Source of the DNA: Clostridia bacterium
GTDB lineage: Bacteria; Bacillota; Clostridia; Christensenellales; CAG-138
Direction: 5' to 3'
DNA length: 64,000 nt
Assembly (NCBI GenBank): GCA_003246365.1
Contig: QKAN01000190.1
Span: 1 to 64,000 of the forward strand
In this document: in pieces, positions 34,367 to 42,366 of the stretch
Position numbering within the stretch: the first letter of the stretch is position 1
Layout: every line of letters starts with the position of its first letter
Translations under genes and position numbers: made by a program
The notes under the pieces: generated by a model
The model's database searches: none
What the model was told of the DNA's origin: nothing
What the model saw: the letters and a program-made list of their open reading frames with translations, nothing else

Positions 34367-35653
34367 TCACGGTGTCAATCTGTTTGGCCCACGGAAGAGG
34401 AACATTGCTTCCTTGATACCCGTGCCCAGCAACAGCATCGTCAGCCGGTCGACGCCGAGTCCAAACCCGCCGTGGGGAGGGCAGCCATAGCGAAAGAACT
34501 CGGTATAAAACCGGACGTCCTCGCCAAGCCCGCGTTCCTCCGCCTGTCGGCACAGCACATCGTAGCGGTGCTCGCGCTGCGCGCCGGTCGTAATTTCCAC
34601 GCCGCGCCAGATCAGATCGTACCCCTGCGGAACTCCATCTTTTTGCATATGATAGAAGGCACGTTTTTCAGCGGCAAAATCCGTAACCAGCAGAAACTCA
34701 TGCCTAAACTCCTCCATGGAGAACCGGTAGCTCAGCTGTTCCGCCTCTGTGGTTGTGTCTCCTCGTTCGCATTCCGGCAGACGATAACCATAGCGTTTTT
34801 CCAGTTCACGGTAAAGCTCCGGCAGGGCGATTTCCGGGAAGGGCAGTTTCGGTATGATTACTTTTGTTCCGTAATGCTTCTCGATCGCTTCGCCATATTT
34901 TTCCTGCACGCGCTCCAGCGCATAAGTCAGCAATTCCGCTTCCAGATGCATCACATCGTGAAACGACTCAATATAAGAAAACTCCAAGTCGAATCCGGTG
35001 AACTCGGTCGTGTGCCGATTTGTGTAAGATTTTTCCGCGCGAAAAACAGGACCCGTTTCAAAGATTCGCTCGAACCCCGCCGCCATCGCCATCTGTTTGT
35101 AAAATTGCGGGCTCTGCGCCAGATATGCTTTCCGGTCGAAATAGCCAACCTCAAACACATCCGCGCCGCTCTCGCTCGCGGCGGCGATCAGCTTCGGCGT
35201 ATGGATTTCGAGGAATTCCCGTTGCAGTAAAAATTCCCGCATCGCGCCGACAAGACAAGTCTGCACCTCGAACAGCAGTCTTTCTTTTTCTCCGCGCAAG
35301 TCGAGCCAGCGATAATCCAGCCGTGTGTCGATGTTAGCTTCGTGCGTCAGCGGCAGGGGAGCGGCAAGAGATTCAATTGTGATCGCGGTCGGAATCAGTT
35401 CGCGGCCGCCGAGCTTCACCTGCGGATTTTCCTGTATAGTGCCTTCAATCGAAACAACCGATTCTGCGGTGAGCGTTTCGATGAGCGCGGTCCATTCGGG
35501 ATGCGCGCTTTTTTCGATTGTCACCTGCATCTTTCCGCTTCTGTCGCGCACGACGAGAAACGCCATATAACGCGTGTTCCGAATATGTTCCAAAAAGCCT
35601 TGTATTAAAACGGGCTCTCCCGTTTTTGCCTGTTGTATAAAACTCCGTTTCAT
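34367..35653 (-). CDS. aspS: Archaeal/eukaryal-type aspartyl-tRNA synthetase
   Basis: The 428-residue protein is far shorter than bacterial AspRS (about 590) because the bacterial GAD insertion is missing. It has an OB-fold anticodon-binding domain (1-105) and a class II core: motif 1 around REFLEIHTPKLIAAASESGADVF, motif 2 FETGPVFRAEKSYTNRHTTEF and motif 3 HGGFGLGVDRLTMLLLG. Some Bacteria carry this type next to, or instead of, the bacterial enzyme, often as a non-discriminating AspRS that also charges tRNA-Asn; that is inference here. AAGGAG lies 8 nt upstream, inside a small upstream ORF. Expression appears attenuated by the leader at 35730-35956. Confidence 0.93.
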   Translation of the reverse strand: MKRSFIQQAKTGEPVLIQGFLEHIRNTRYMAFLVVRDRSGKMQVTIEKSAHPEWTALIETLTAESVVSIEGTIQENPQVKLGGRELIPTAITIESLAAPLPLTHEANIDTRLDYRWLDLRGEKERLLFEVQTCLVGAMREFLLQREFLEIHTPKLIAAASESGADVFEVGYFDRKAYLAQSPQFYKQMAMAAGFERIFETGPVFRAEKSYTNRHTTEFTGFDLEFSYIESFHDVMHLEAELLTYALERVQEKYGEAIEKHYGTKVIIPKLPFPEIALPELYRELEKRYGYRLPECERGDTTTEAEQLSYRFSMEEFRHEFLLVTDFAAEKRAFYHMQKDGVPQGYDLIWRGVEITTGAQREHRYDVLCRQAEERGLGEDVRFYTEFFRYGCPPHGGFGLGVDRLTMLLLGTGIKEAMFLFRGPNRLTP

Positions 35654-35657
35654 GTTT

Positions 35658-35729
35658 TCATCTCCTTATTAAATTTGATTTGCGGCTGCCGGTTGCCGCG
35701 TCCTTTCCGGCATCATCCGTATGCCGCAT
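35658..35729 (-). CDS. Small upstream ORF coupled to aspS (candidate leader peptide)
   Basis: A 23-codon ORF starts at the ATG at 35729 with a strong AGGAGG 7-8 nt upstream and begins MRHTDDAGKD. Its TGA ends 4 nt before the aspS ATG, and the aspS Shine-Dalgarno lies inside its last codons, so the two are probably translationally coupled. Three of its first ten codons encode Asp. It lies downstream of the intrinsic terminator and so is made only on read-through transcripts. No known family; it may have no function beyond coupling. Confidence 0.5.
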   Translation of the reverse strand: MRHTDDAGKDAATGSRKSNLIRR

Positions 35730-35750
35730 TCGATCACCTCCTGATTGATA

Positions 35751-35784
35751 AAACAAAAACCGCCAGACATTTCTGCCGGACGGT
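35751..35784 (-). terminator. Attenuator terminator in aspS leader
   Basis: Minus strand: ACCGTCCGGCA-gaaa-TGTCTGGCGGT followed by TTTTGTTTT, an 11-bp stem, about 100 nt before aspS. Confidence 0.88.
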
Positions 35785-35956
35785 AATCTATCCTTCGCAA
35801 TTAAACTTAGTCAATTGCGATTCTATGTATTCCGGCCGGCGCGACAGATTCGCACTCGAGCCGGAAGAATTCTGCTTCAGCGGCTCAAGTGCTGTCGATC
35901 GATATCCAGAATAGCCGGATTATAACGCACAGCGGGTTTTCTCCTCATCAAAGATT
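35785..35956 (-). ncRNA. Structured aspS leader RNA of unrecognised class
   Basis: The predicted transcript (start near 35956) folds into a closing helix ATTCTGG (35912-35906) with CCGGAAT (35835-35829). Inside it is a long hairpin 35897-35842 (CGACAG/CTGTCG and a 12-bp GCACTTGAGCCG/CGGCTCGAGTGC stem with one wobble pair). A second hairpin is TCGCAATT/AATTGCGA (35820-35795), and then the terminator follows. The T-box consensus AGGGTGGNACCGCG is not present. A 23-codon ORF (35948-35877) ending ILDIDRQHLSR lies over the 5' half. It could be a regulatory leader or a free small RNA that ends at the terminator. Confidence 0.55.
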
Positions 35957-35962
35957 TTCTAC

Positions 35963-35991
35963 AGTATAGTTCTTTCTTTTTGCCGCGTCAA
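35963..35991 (-). promoter_or_regulatory. Promoter of aspS leader
   Basis: Minus strand: TTGACG-N17-TATACT, near consensus. Confidence 0.82.
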
Positions 35992-36108
35992 CATTGTTAA
36001 AACAAACAAATCATAACCGAACACAATACAGGGCATAGCTGCTGTGGTTGCCGCAATAAGTGCAAGCTCTTTATGCTTTAAAAAATTCAGTAAAGAGCGA
36101 TGCTTACA

Positions 36109-36138
36109 AAAAAGAGCTTCTTTGTCAGAAGCTCTTTT
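36109..36138 (-). terminator. Terminator of parAB
   Basis: AAGAGCTTC/GAAGCTCTT stem with a T-run on the minus strand. A second hairpin (GCTCTTTA/TAAAGAGC, 36066-36098) follows further downstream. Confidence 0.85.
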
Positions 36139-36168
36139 CTATAGTTATAGATTTCTATCGAATTCAAA

Positions 36169-37050
36169 TCACTCTTTACCAGAGATTTTCTCAAACACGC
36201 GTTCAAGATCCTCGCGGCTGAAATATTCGATGGTGATTTTACCGCGGGTGTTGCTGCCGGCGAGGGATACCTTTGTTCCAAGCGATTCGCGGAACGATTC
36301 CTCCAGGCTAGCCAATTCAGCGGAGAGCGCCGGTTTATCTTTTTTCACAGCGGGTGCAGCTTTTTTCTTTTCGTTGAGCTGCTTGATTTTTTCTTCCAGC
36401 GCGCGAACGGAATATTGCTTTTCAACGGTCTCTTTTGCAAGCTGTTCCATCTGTCCGTTGTCGGTCAATCCCGCAAGCGTTCTTCCGTGTCCTGCGGAAA
36501 GCGTTCCGTCGCGCAGCAGGTTGATGACCGATTCCGGCAGTTGCAATAAACGAAGCGAGTTTGCAATCGCCGGACGGCTTTTGCCGAGACGGCTGGAAAC
36601 TTCTTCCTGCGTCATATCGTGCTGCTTCATTAAAAAGCGGATTGCCGCAGCTTCTTCAACCGGGTTCAGGTTTTCACGCTGAATGTTTTCTATCAATGAG
36701 ACTTCGTGAATTTGCGCTTCGTCATAGTCAACCGTAAGAACGGGAACTTCCGTCAACCCAGCGAGACGCGCGGCGCGGAAACGGCGTTCACCGGCGATGA
36801 TCATATAACGATCGCCTTTTTTCTTAACGATTAACGGCTGCACAATACCATGTACGCGAATGGAAGCGGCAAGCTCGTTCAGAGAAGTTTCGTCAAACTG
36901 TTTTCTAGGTTGCAGTGCGTTGGTATCAATATCGCGCACATTGACGGTCAACACACCCGCGCCGGATTTTTCCTGTTCTTCCAGCGATCCGGAATATGGA
37001 TCCAGCAACGCGTCAAGACCTCTGCCTAAACCTGATTTTACCGCAGCCAT
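36169..37050 (-). CDS. parB: Chromosome partitioning protein ParB (Spo0J)
   Basis: ParB loads at parS, spreads as a CTP-dependent clamp and recruits SMC to orient the origin. The 293-residue protein has the ParA-stimulating N-terminal peptide KSGLGRGLDALLD (about 5-17), the CTPase motifs IVQPLIVKKKG and AGERRFRAARLAG, a helix-turn-helix (MTQEEVSSRLGKSRPAIANSLRLL) and a C-terminal dimerisation segment (KITIEYFSREDLERVFEKI). Its ATG overlaps the parA stop by 1 nt, with GGAGG inside parA. Four parS-like sites are nearby. Confidence 0.96.
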   Translation of the reverse strand: MAAVKSGLGRGLDALLDPYSGSLEEQEKSGAGVLTVNVRDIDTNALQPRKQFDETSLNELAASIRVHGIVQPLIVKKKGDRYMIIAGERRFRAARLAGLTEVPVLTVDYDEAQIHEVSLIENIQRENLNPVEEAAAIRFLMKQHDMTQEEVSSRLGKSRPAIANSLRLLQLPESVINLLRDGTLSAGHGRTLAGLTDNGQMEQLAKETVEKQYSVRALEEKIKQLNEKKKAAPAVKKDKPALSAELASLEESFRESLGTKVSLAGSNTRGKITIEYFSREDLERVFEKISGKE

Positions 37051-37814
37051 TATTTTCCCTCCTTCTTGATCATCTCCGAAGCAAGAGAGGAGTATGCTGT
37101 CGATCCTGCGCTGTTCGGCGCATAGAGAGAAATTGGAAGACCGAAAGACGGCGCTTCACCGAGGCGTACGCTTCTTGGAATAATCGTATCGTAAACTTTG
37201 TTTTTAAAGAATTTTTTCACTTCTTCTACAACCTGTTGCGAAAGATTCGTACGGGAATCAAACATAGTTAACACAACGCCCTCGACATCCAAATCCGGAT
37301 TCAAGCTCTTTCTGACCAGTTTTACCGTGTTCATCAGAAGGCTAAGTCCTTCTAGCGCGTAAAATTCGCACTGAATCGGAACCAGAAGTGTATTGGCCGC
37401 AGTCAAAGCGTTGAGCGTCAGCAAACCGAGAGACGGGGGACAATCGATAAAAACATAGTCATATTCCGCCTTTGTCGCGTTCAACGCACGTTTGAGAACC
37501 TGTTCGCGCGCCATCATATTGACCAGTTCAACTTCTGCGCCGGCAAGAGAAATATGCGCGGGAAGAAGTTTTAATGTCGGAATCATCGTGTCTTTTGTTG
37601 CTTCGTCAACGGAAACATCATTGATAAGAACATCATAGATGGACTTGATGTCTCCTTCTTTTTTTACGCCAAGACCGCTTGTGCTGTTACCCTGCGGATC
37701 TGCGTCTACAATCAGAACACGCTTTCCCTGTTCTGCGAGGCATGCGCTGAGGTTGACGGTTGTGGTGGTTTTTCCGACGCCGCCTTTTTGATTGGCTACC
37801 GCAACGATTTTCAT
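37050..37814 (-). CDS. parA: Chromosome partitioning ATPase ParA (Soj)
   Basis: The 254-residue protein is a MinD/ParA ATPase: deviant Walker A KGGVGKTTTTVN (about 10-21), VDADPQGNSTSG and IDCPPSLGLLTLNAL. It has no N-terminal DNA-binding extension, as expected for chromosomal Soj. It works with ParB in origin segregation and modulates DnaA. GGAGG lies 11-12 nt upstream. It is the first gene of parA-parB and lies directly after dnaN rather than after rsmG as in many Bacillota. Confidence 0.97.
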   Translation of the reverse strand: MKIVAVANQKGGVGKTTTTVNLSACLAEQGKRVLIVDADPQGNSTSGLGVKKEGDIKSIYDVLINDVSVDEATKDTMIPTLKLLPAHISLAGAEVELVNMMAREQVLKRALNATKAEYDYVFIDCPPSLGLLTLNALTAANTLLVPIQCEFYALEGLSLLMNTVKLVRKSLNPDLDVEGVVLTMFDSRTNLSQQVVEEVKKFFKNKVYDTIIPRSVRLGEAPSFGLPISLYAPNSAGSTAYSSLASEMIKKEGK

Positions 37815-37885
37815 AATCGATTGAGTCCTCCGATTCCAATTTTGAAATTTATGAAAAGAGAAATTCTCTTTTTACCGCTAACGCC

Positions 37886-37914
37886 ATTCTAGCAGAATCA
37901 GCAATACGATTCAA
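37886..37914 (-). promoter_or_regulatory. parAB promoter
   Basis: Minus strand: TTGAAT-N17-TAGAAT with an extended -10 (TGC). The -35 abuts the parS site at 37915, so ParB binding could affect transcription. Confidence 0.7.
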
Positions 37915-37930
37915 TGTTTCACGTGAAACA
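37915..37930. promoter_or_regulatory. parS: parS site 1
   Basis: TGTTTCACGTGAAACA, a perfect match to the 16-bp Bacillota parS consensus. Confidence 0.97.
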
Positions 37931-38006
37931 TTCATTCTCCGGAACAGTATTTAACAAAATTGACATTAATGAATATAGATAAAATGATTTGTCTTGATTT
38001 GAGTAA

Positions 38007-38022
38007 TGTTCCACGTGAAACA
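38007..38022. promoter_or_regulatory. parS: parS site 2 (one mismatch)
   Basis: TGTTCCACGTGAAACA, a single change from consensus. Confidence 0.9.
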
Positions 38023-38072
38023 TTTATAATGATACGAAACACGTCATATTTAATATATCTCACTTTTAATAT

Positions 38073-38088
38073 TGTTTCACGTGAAACA
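38073..38088. promoter_or_regulatory. parS: parS site 3
   Basis: TGTTTCACGTGAAACA, perfect. The three sites are spaced 92 and 66 bp apart in the dnaN-parA gap. Confidence 0.97.
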
Positions 38089-38110
38089 TAGTTTTAAATT
38101 AATCAAAGTT

Positions 38111-38145
38111 AAAAAAGAGACGCTTTCACGTCTCTTAAAAAAGTT
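38111..38145 (-). terminator. Terminator of dnaN
   Basis: AAGAGACG/CGTCTCTT stem with T-runs on both strands. Confidence 0.88.
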
Positions 38146-38159
38146 TATATAACGCCTTT

Positions 38160-39263
38160 TTAGTAATTCGAGTAAATGCGGACAGGAACGATTAAATAAT
38201 AGTAACCTTCTGTTGTAGAGGGGCGAATGACACACGGGCTGATGCTCGTGGTGAAATCCATATATATCTTTTCATCAGGGATATTCTTTAATACATTGAT
38301 GCAGAATCTTGGATTGAACGCAATGTCGATATCCTCGCCATTGATTTGAACATCCATCTCTTCGTTGATTTTTCCGACGAAGCTGTTCGCGGTAATCGTC
38401 AATTTATTATCATGAAATTTCATGACGATATTATTATTTCCTTCCCGCGCCATCAACTGCGCGCGGTCAATGCTTTCCATTAATTCGCATTTATCAATCA
38501 TAACGCGCGTCGTATGATCTTTCGGTAAGATGTTTTTATACTTAATATAATCGCCGTCGAGTAACCGCGCGACAAGACGCGAATGTTTGATGTTCACACA
38601 GACATGCGTTTTTGTAAACGTAAGCTCTACATCTTCTTCCGTTTCGTCCATCATGCGAGAAATCTCAACCATAGATTTTCCAGGTATAACGACGTTTCTT
38701 TCCGGAATCGGATTTTTCAACGGCATGGAACGTTTTGCAAACTGAAACGCATCCGTCGCAACAATGGTTATCTCATCGCCGAGTTCCATCAATACGCCGG
38801 TCAGAATCGGTTTGCTGTCATCCTGCGCTGTTGCAAAAACGGTTGTGTTGATCATATCACGGCAATCGTTGTGATCCATCTTTACCGTGAATGTTTCTCC
38901 CGTAAAACGCATCTCAGGAAACTCTTCCGTTGTTTCAACGCATTGCAGGCTGCTCTTTGCTCTGCCGCACGAAATATCCAGAGATTTTCCTGTCAGCGTC
39001 ACTTCTGCTATTGATTCCGGCAGCTTTCTGACGATTTCAGAAAATAGTTTACCAGGAACGATTGCAAAGCCTTCTTCTTCTATTGTCGCAGGAAGAATAC
39101 ATTCCTTCTGCAACATTAAATCCGAACACTTGAGTTTTACGCCTTCCTGAGTCGCTTCCAGATAAACGCCTTCCAAAATAGGCATTGTTGTGCGTACAGG
39201 AAGCGCCTTGATCACAGAAAGGACGCCTTCAGTTAATTCTTTCGAGTCAATGTAAAAATGCAT
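38160..39263 (-). CDS. dnaN: DNA polymerase III beta subunit (sliding clamp)
   Basis: DnaN forms the dimeric ring that tethers DNA polymerase III. The 367-residue protein has three clamp domains. Recognisable segments are TMPILEGVYLEATQEGVKLKCSDL (domain 1), DDSKPILTGVLMELGDEITIVATDAFQFAKR (domain 2) and INEEMDVQINGEDIDIAFNPRF (domain 3). The C-terminus YYYLIVPVRIYSNY matches the usual LIMPVRL end. AAAGGAAG precedes the ATG. It is downstream of dnaA on the same strand with oriC between. Confidence 0.97.
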   Translation of the reverse strand: MHFYIDSKELTEGVLSVIKALPVRTTMPILEGVYLEATQEGVKLKCSDLMLQKECILPATIEEEGFAIVPGKLFSEIVRKLPESIAEVTLTGKSLDISCGRAKSSLQCVETTEEFPEMRFTGETFTVKMDHNDCRDMINTTVFATAQDDSKPILTGVLMELGDEITIVATDAFQFAKRSMPLKNPIPERNVVIPGKSMVEISRMMDETEEDVELTFTKTHVCVNIKHSRLVARLLDGDYIKYKNILPKDHTTRVMIDKCELMESIDRAQLMAREGNNNIVMKFHDNKLTITANSFVGKINEEMDVQINGEDIDIAFNPRFCINVLKNIPDEKIYMDFTTSISPCVIRPSTTEGYYYLIVPVRIYSNY

Positions 39264-39656
39264 AGTTGTCTTCCTTTCTCAGTGTTCGGCATATTTGAAA
39301 ATCGCTTCATATTATTAGTAAGCTTATTTATTATTGTGGCTTTAAATTTAAAACCAAGCTTTTATTTTCTGAAACATATTATATGCGCTCGACTACACGG
39401 TTGGTGTAAATACGTTATCCACAGAAATTTGCTTTTTAGAGCGTTAATTATATTTAGTAAAATAGAAGTAGAAGTAGTAGTGTGGTGCGAGTCGTGTGGA
39501 TAATCCGAAAAAGCCGCAATACGAAACGATTTTACCGGTGGAAACTTTTGTGGAGAACGAACGCCGGTTTTCCAACGTTTTCCACACAGTCCATAGAATC
39601 CACGCAATCCACATCGCGTCCACAAAACGCATCCACAAAATGTGGATAAAAAAGGA
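39264..39656. other. oriC: Chromosomal replication origin oriC (dnaA-dnaN intergenic region)
   Basis: Perfect DnaA boxes lie at 39415 (TTATCCACA, plus), 39495 and 39641 (TGTGGATAA, minus). Weaker boxes lie at 39578 (TTTTCCACA) and as repeated xxxTCCACA between 39604 and 39637. Six TAG/AAG trios at 39463-39480 sit next to a GC-rich spacer and the 39495 box, with AT-rich sequence on the other side (39440-39462). This matches the known bacterial basal unwinding element: boxes, GC-rich step, DnaA-trios, unwinding region. Gene content on both sides agrees. Confidence 0.93.
39463..39480 (+). other. DnaA-trio element
   Basis: The run reads TAG-AAG-TAG-AAG-TAG-TAG. It is separated by 14 nt of GC-rich sequence from the DnaA box at 39495. 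Known DnaA-trios guide DnaA filament formation on single-stranded DNA during unwinding. Confidence 0.82.
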
Positions 39657-40967
39657 TTACATCATCCTCTTTTTTATATCCTCGATCACAGAGGAAAATG
39701 AGTTGTCCGATTCGATCATTTCATCAACGCGTTTACAGGCGTTGATGGCTGTCGTATGGTCGTTTTTATCGAACAGGGTACTGATTCTTTTATAAGGAAT
39801 GCTCAGCATATCGTGGCACAGATACATAGCAACCTGGCGGGGGAGTACAATTTCGCGGTCGCGCCGTTCGGAAAGCAGACTTTCGACCGGTATGGAATAA
39901 TATTCCGCGACGGTGCTTTTGATGATCTGCGGCGTTACTTCCTTTTTCTTAACGTCCGGCAAGAGATCGCGCAGGGCCTCGATGGTCAATTCCAGCGTCA
40001 ACGGCCGGCGACGCAGCTGCGAATAGGCAACGACGCGCGTTAAAGATCCTTCGAGTTCACGAATATTGCTTACCACATGCTCCGCGATAAACTGTATGAT
40101 TTCGTCGTCGACGTCCAGATTGTCAAGCCGTGCACGGTTGCGCAAAATGGCGATTCGTGTTTCAATGTCCGGCGGCTGAATGTCCGCAATCAAACCCCAT
40201 TCGAAACGGGAACGCAAACGTTCTTCCAAACTGGATATTTCCTTCGGCGGACGATCGGAACTGATGATAATCTGTTTGTTGGCATTATGCAGTGTGTTAA
40301 AGGTGTTGAAAAACTCCTCCTGAACAGACTGCTTTTTCGCGATGAACTGCACGTCGTCGATCAGAAGCACGTCTACGTTGCGATAACGCTTGCGAAACTC
40401 CAAACGTTTATCCATCTGAATTGCGGTGATGAGTTCGTTGGTAAATGTTTCGCTGGTCACATACATAACCCGCGCGGAAGGATCGTTTCCTTTTACTGCG
40501 TGTCCAATGGCGTGCATTAAATGCGTTTTGCCCAAACCGACGCCGCCGTAGAGGAACAGCGGGTTATAGGCCGCAGCCGGATTCTGCGCAACAGCAAGCG
40601 CCGCCGCGTGCGCAAAATGGTTTGATCCGCCGACAACGAACGTTTCGAATGTATACTTCGGATTCAACGCAAATACATTGATGGGTTCCGAACTGATGGG
40701 ATTGATATAGATATCCCGATCTTCCGGCAGAATAATCTTGATGTCCGCAATGGTTTCGTTCGCGGCCTTGACCGCGTCCCGCAGATTTTCAAAATAAAAA
40801 TCTTCCAGTGTCTTTTGAATGTCCGGTGAAGGAGCCTCCAGAACCATGATATCTTTCTGAAGCGCGATGGGTACGATCACGTCGATCCAGGCGTGAAACG
40901 ACAGCCCCGTCATCTGAGGACGGATATTTTCTCGAGCCGCCGCCCAAATCGATTGTAGTTGATCCAT
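39657..40967 (-). CDS. dnaA: Chromosomal replication initiator DnaA
   Basis: DnaA binds TTATCCACA boxes and opens oriC. The 436-residue protein has domain I (1-75, with the WAAARENIRPQMTG helix), a very short domain II, the AAA+ domain III with Walker A GGVGLGKTH (141-149) and Walker B VLLIDDVQFI, sensor-like SDRPPKEI, and the domain IV signature DHTTAINACKRV near 412. AGGGGG lies about 9 nt upstream. A TTGTAA-N17-TATGAT promoter is just upstream. rpmH, the usual upstream neighbour, is absent. Confidence 0.98.
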   Translation of the reverse strand: MDQLQSIWAAARENIRPQMTGLSFHAWIDVIVPIALQKDIMVLEAPSPDIQKTLEDFYFENLRDAVKAANETIADIKIILPEDRDIYINPISSEPINVFALNPKYTFETFVVGGSNHFAHAAALAVAQNPAAAYNPLFLYGGVGLGKTHLMHAIGHAVKGNDPSARVMYVTSETFTNELITAIQMDKRLEFRKRYRNVDVLLIDDVQFIAKKQSVQEEFFNTFNTLHNANKQIIISSDRPPKEISSLEERLRSRFEWGLIADIQPPDIETRIAILRNRARLDNLDVDDEIIQFIAEHVVSNIRELEGSLTRVVAYSQLRRRPLTLELTIEALRDLLPDVKKKEVTPQIIKSTVAEYYSIPVESLLSERRDREIVLPRQVAMYLCHDMLSIPYKRISTLFDKNDHTTAINACKRVDEMIESDNSFSSVIEDIKKRMM

Positions 40968-40994
40968 AGTGACATACCCCCTATATTACCCATC

Positions 40995-41023
40995 ATCATA
41001 GCAAAAATCCGGTCAATTTACAA
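40995..41023 (-). promoter_or_regulatory. dnaA promoter
   Basis: Minus strand: TTGTAA-N17-TATGAT with an extended -10 (TGC). The leader is about 20 nt. The rest of the 463-nt gap to 41430 is AT-rich and holds only the hydrolase promoter; no clear DnaA box lies here. Confidence 0.75.
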
Positions 41024-41366
41024 GCCGCCGTTCGGGTTGGTTCAGTTGGCAGAAAGACAACGAAACAAGTGCTTGAAACGCGTTGGTCACGTATCAGATC
41101 GCGAAGGAAAAAACCGTATAATGGTATGTCTTATGCAGTTGAAGCGGCAAATGCTTCCTTTTTTCGGGGAAAACACGGAAAATGAATTTTACGTGAACAA
41201 TTGGTTTTTTTGCGCGATTTTAGACGTTTTGGACAAGAAACGAAAATGTGAAATCTGATAAAACAAATAATTAGCGTAAATACGAGCCTTTTTCCCCACA
41301 AAACGCGAAAAAAAGCTGAAAATACGAGTGAATGGGTTAACAATCTGTGACAAACAGCCCGTTTGA

Positions 41367-41395
41367 TTGCAAACCAACTTTTCAGGGTTTAAAAT
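41367..41395 (+). promoter_or_regulatory. Promoter of hydrolase-DUF951-lepB operon
   Basis: TTGCAA-N17-TAAAAT. Confidence 0.7.
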
Positions 41396-41430
41396 AAAGA
41401 AAGAATATAGTAATCGGGGGAAGTTTGCCC

Positions 41431-42366
41431 GTGGGAGAATCGCTGCGCAGTCAGTTGTTCATAAACTCCGAAAAAGTGGGGGATTTCGTCGAAATCACCT
41501 TGCCTGCGCTCGGGGAGGATGAGGAATCCGAAATTGCGCGCATACACTATCTGGAAGCCGGCGTTGGCGAGCCGCTTTTATTGATCCATTCGCTGGGACA
41601 GTCTTTGTACACCTGGCGAAATGTCTTTGCTGAACTCTCGGATAATTACCGCGTCATTGCCATCGATTTACCCGGACACGGGTATTCGTCCCGGCCGGAT
41701 ACGTTTAGTTATACTGCGGATGATTTCGCATTTCTGTTCAATGCGTTTTTAGATGCGCTCAACATCAAGTCCTCGCATATCGTTGGGTTTTCCATCGGTG
41801 CGATGTATATGTTGCGCTTCCTTTCGCTTTATCCGAAACGCGTTGCCAACTGTGTTGCAATTTCGCCCGGCGGAATTACGGAACAGATGCCGCAGCTCAT
41901 CCACAACATGACCAAGCCTGTGGTTGCAACGTTCGCGCGGAACCTCTATACGGCAAACGACGTTCGGAAACTGCTGACGGAATGCGTCACGGATCCGGTG
42001 TTGATCGACGATTATGTAGTGCGCCAATATTATGAGCCGATTTCGGACGGACTCGCCAGAGAGGCGCTGATGTATGCGCTTCGCAACTATGATCAGGAGC
42101 GCATTGCCGAGGGGCTGCTTCCCGTCGAGCATGAGGTCCTGGTTCTTTGGGGTAAAAACGACCGTTGGCATCCGCCTTCGGGCAGCGTATATTTCCAGAG
42201 CATCCTCCGCGCCGGACGGTATTATCTCGTGCGGAACGCCGGGCATCTCCTGCAGGAAGAAGCGCCGGTCAAACTGCTGGAAATCATATACAGCTATATC
42301 CCGCCGGCTGTGCCGAGTTACGACGTTTATCGCTACACGCAGAACCTTGCGGAAGATACGGAATGA
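41431..42366 (+). CDS. Alpha/beta hydrolase
   Basis: I place the start at the GTG at 41431, which has GGGGG 10 nt upstream; a TTG two codons earlier is too close to it. In the 311-residue protein the alpha/beta-hydrolase triad is complete: nucleophile Ser in GFSIGAM (about 121), Asp in LWGKNDRWHP (about 246) and His in NAGHLLQEEAP (about 273). The oxyanion strand LIHSLGQSLYTW is also present. No signal peptide, so cytosolic. The substrate is unknown. It is first in an operon in which each gene overlaps the next, placing it with two signal peptidases next to the origin; the link is probably only genomic. Confidence 0.88.
   Translation: MGESLRSQLFINSEKVGDFVEITLPALGEDEESEIARIHYLEAGVGEPLLLIHSLGQSLYTWRNVFAELSDNYRVIAIDLPGHGYSSRPDTFSYTADDFAFLFNAFLDALNIKSSHIVGFSIGAMYMLRFLSLYPKRVANCVAISPGGITEQMPQLIHNMTKPVVATFARNLYTANDVRKLLTECVTDPVLIDDYVVRQYYEPISDGLAREALMYALRNYDQERIAEGLLPVEHEVLVLWGKNDRWHPPSGSVYFQSILRAGRYYLVRNAGHLLQEEAPVKLLEIIYSYIPPAVPSYDVYRYTQNLAEDTE

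Noticed and set aside
35730..35956. T-box riboswitch before aspS
   Set aside because: The expected AGGGTGGNACCGCG element is not seen beside the terminator. A very divergent T-box is not excluded, so it is reported as an unclassified leader.
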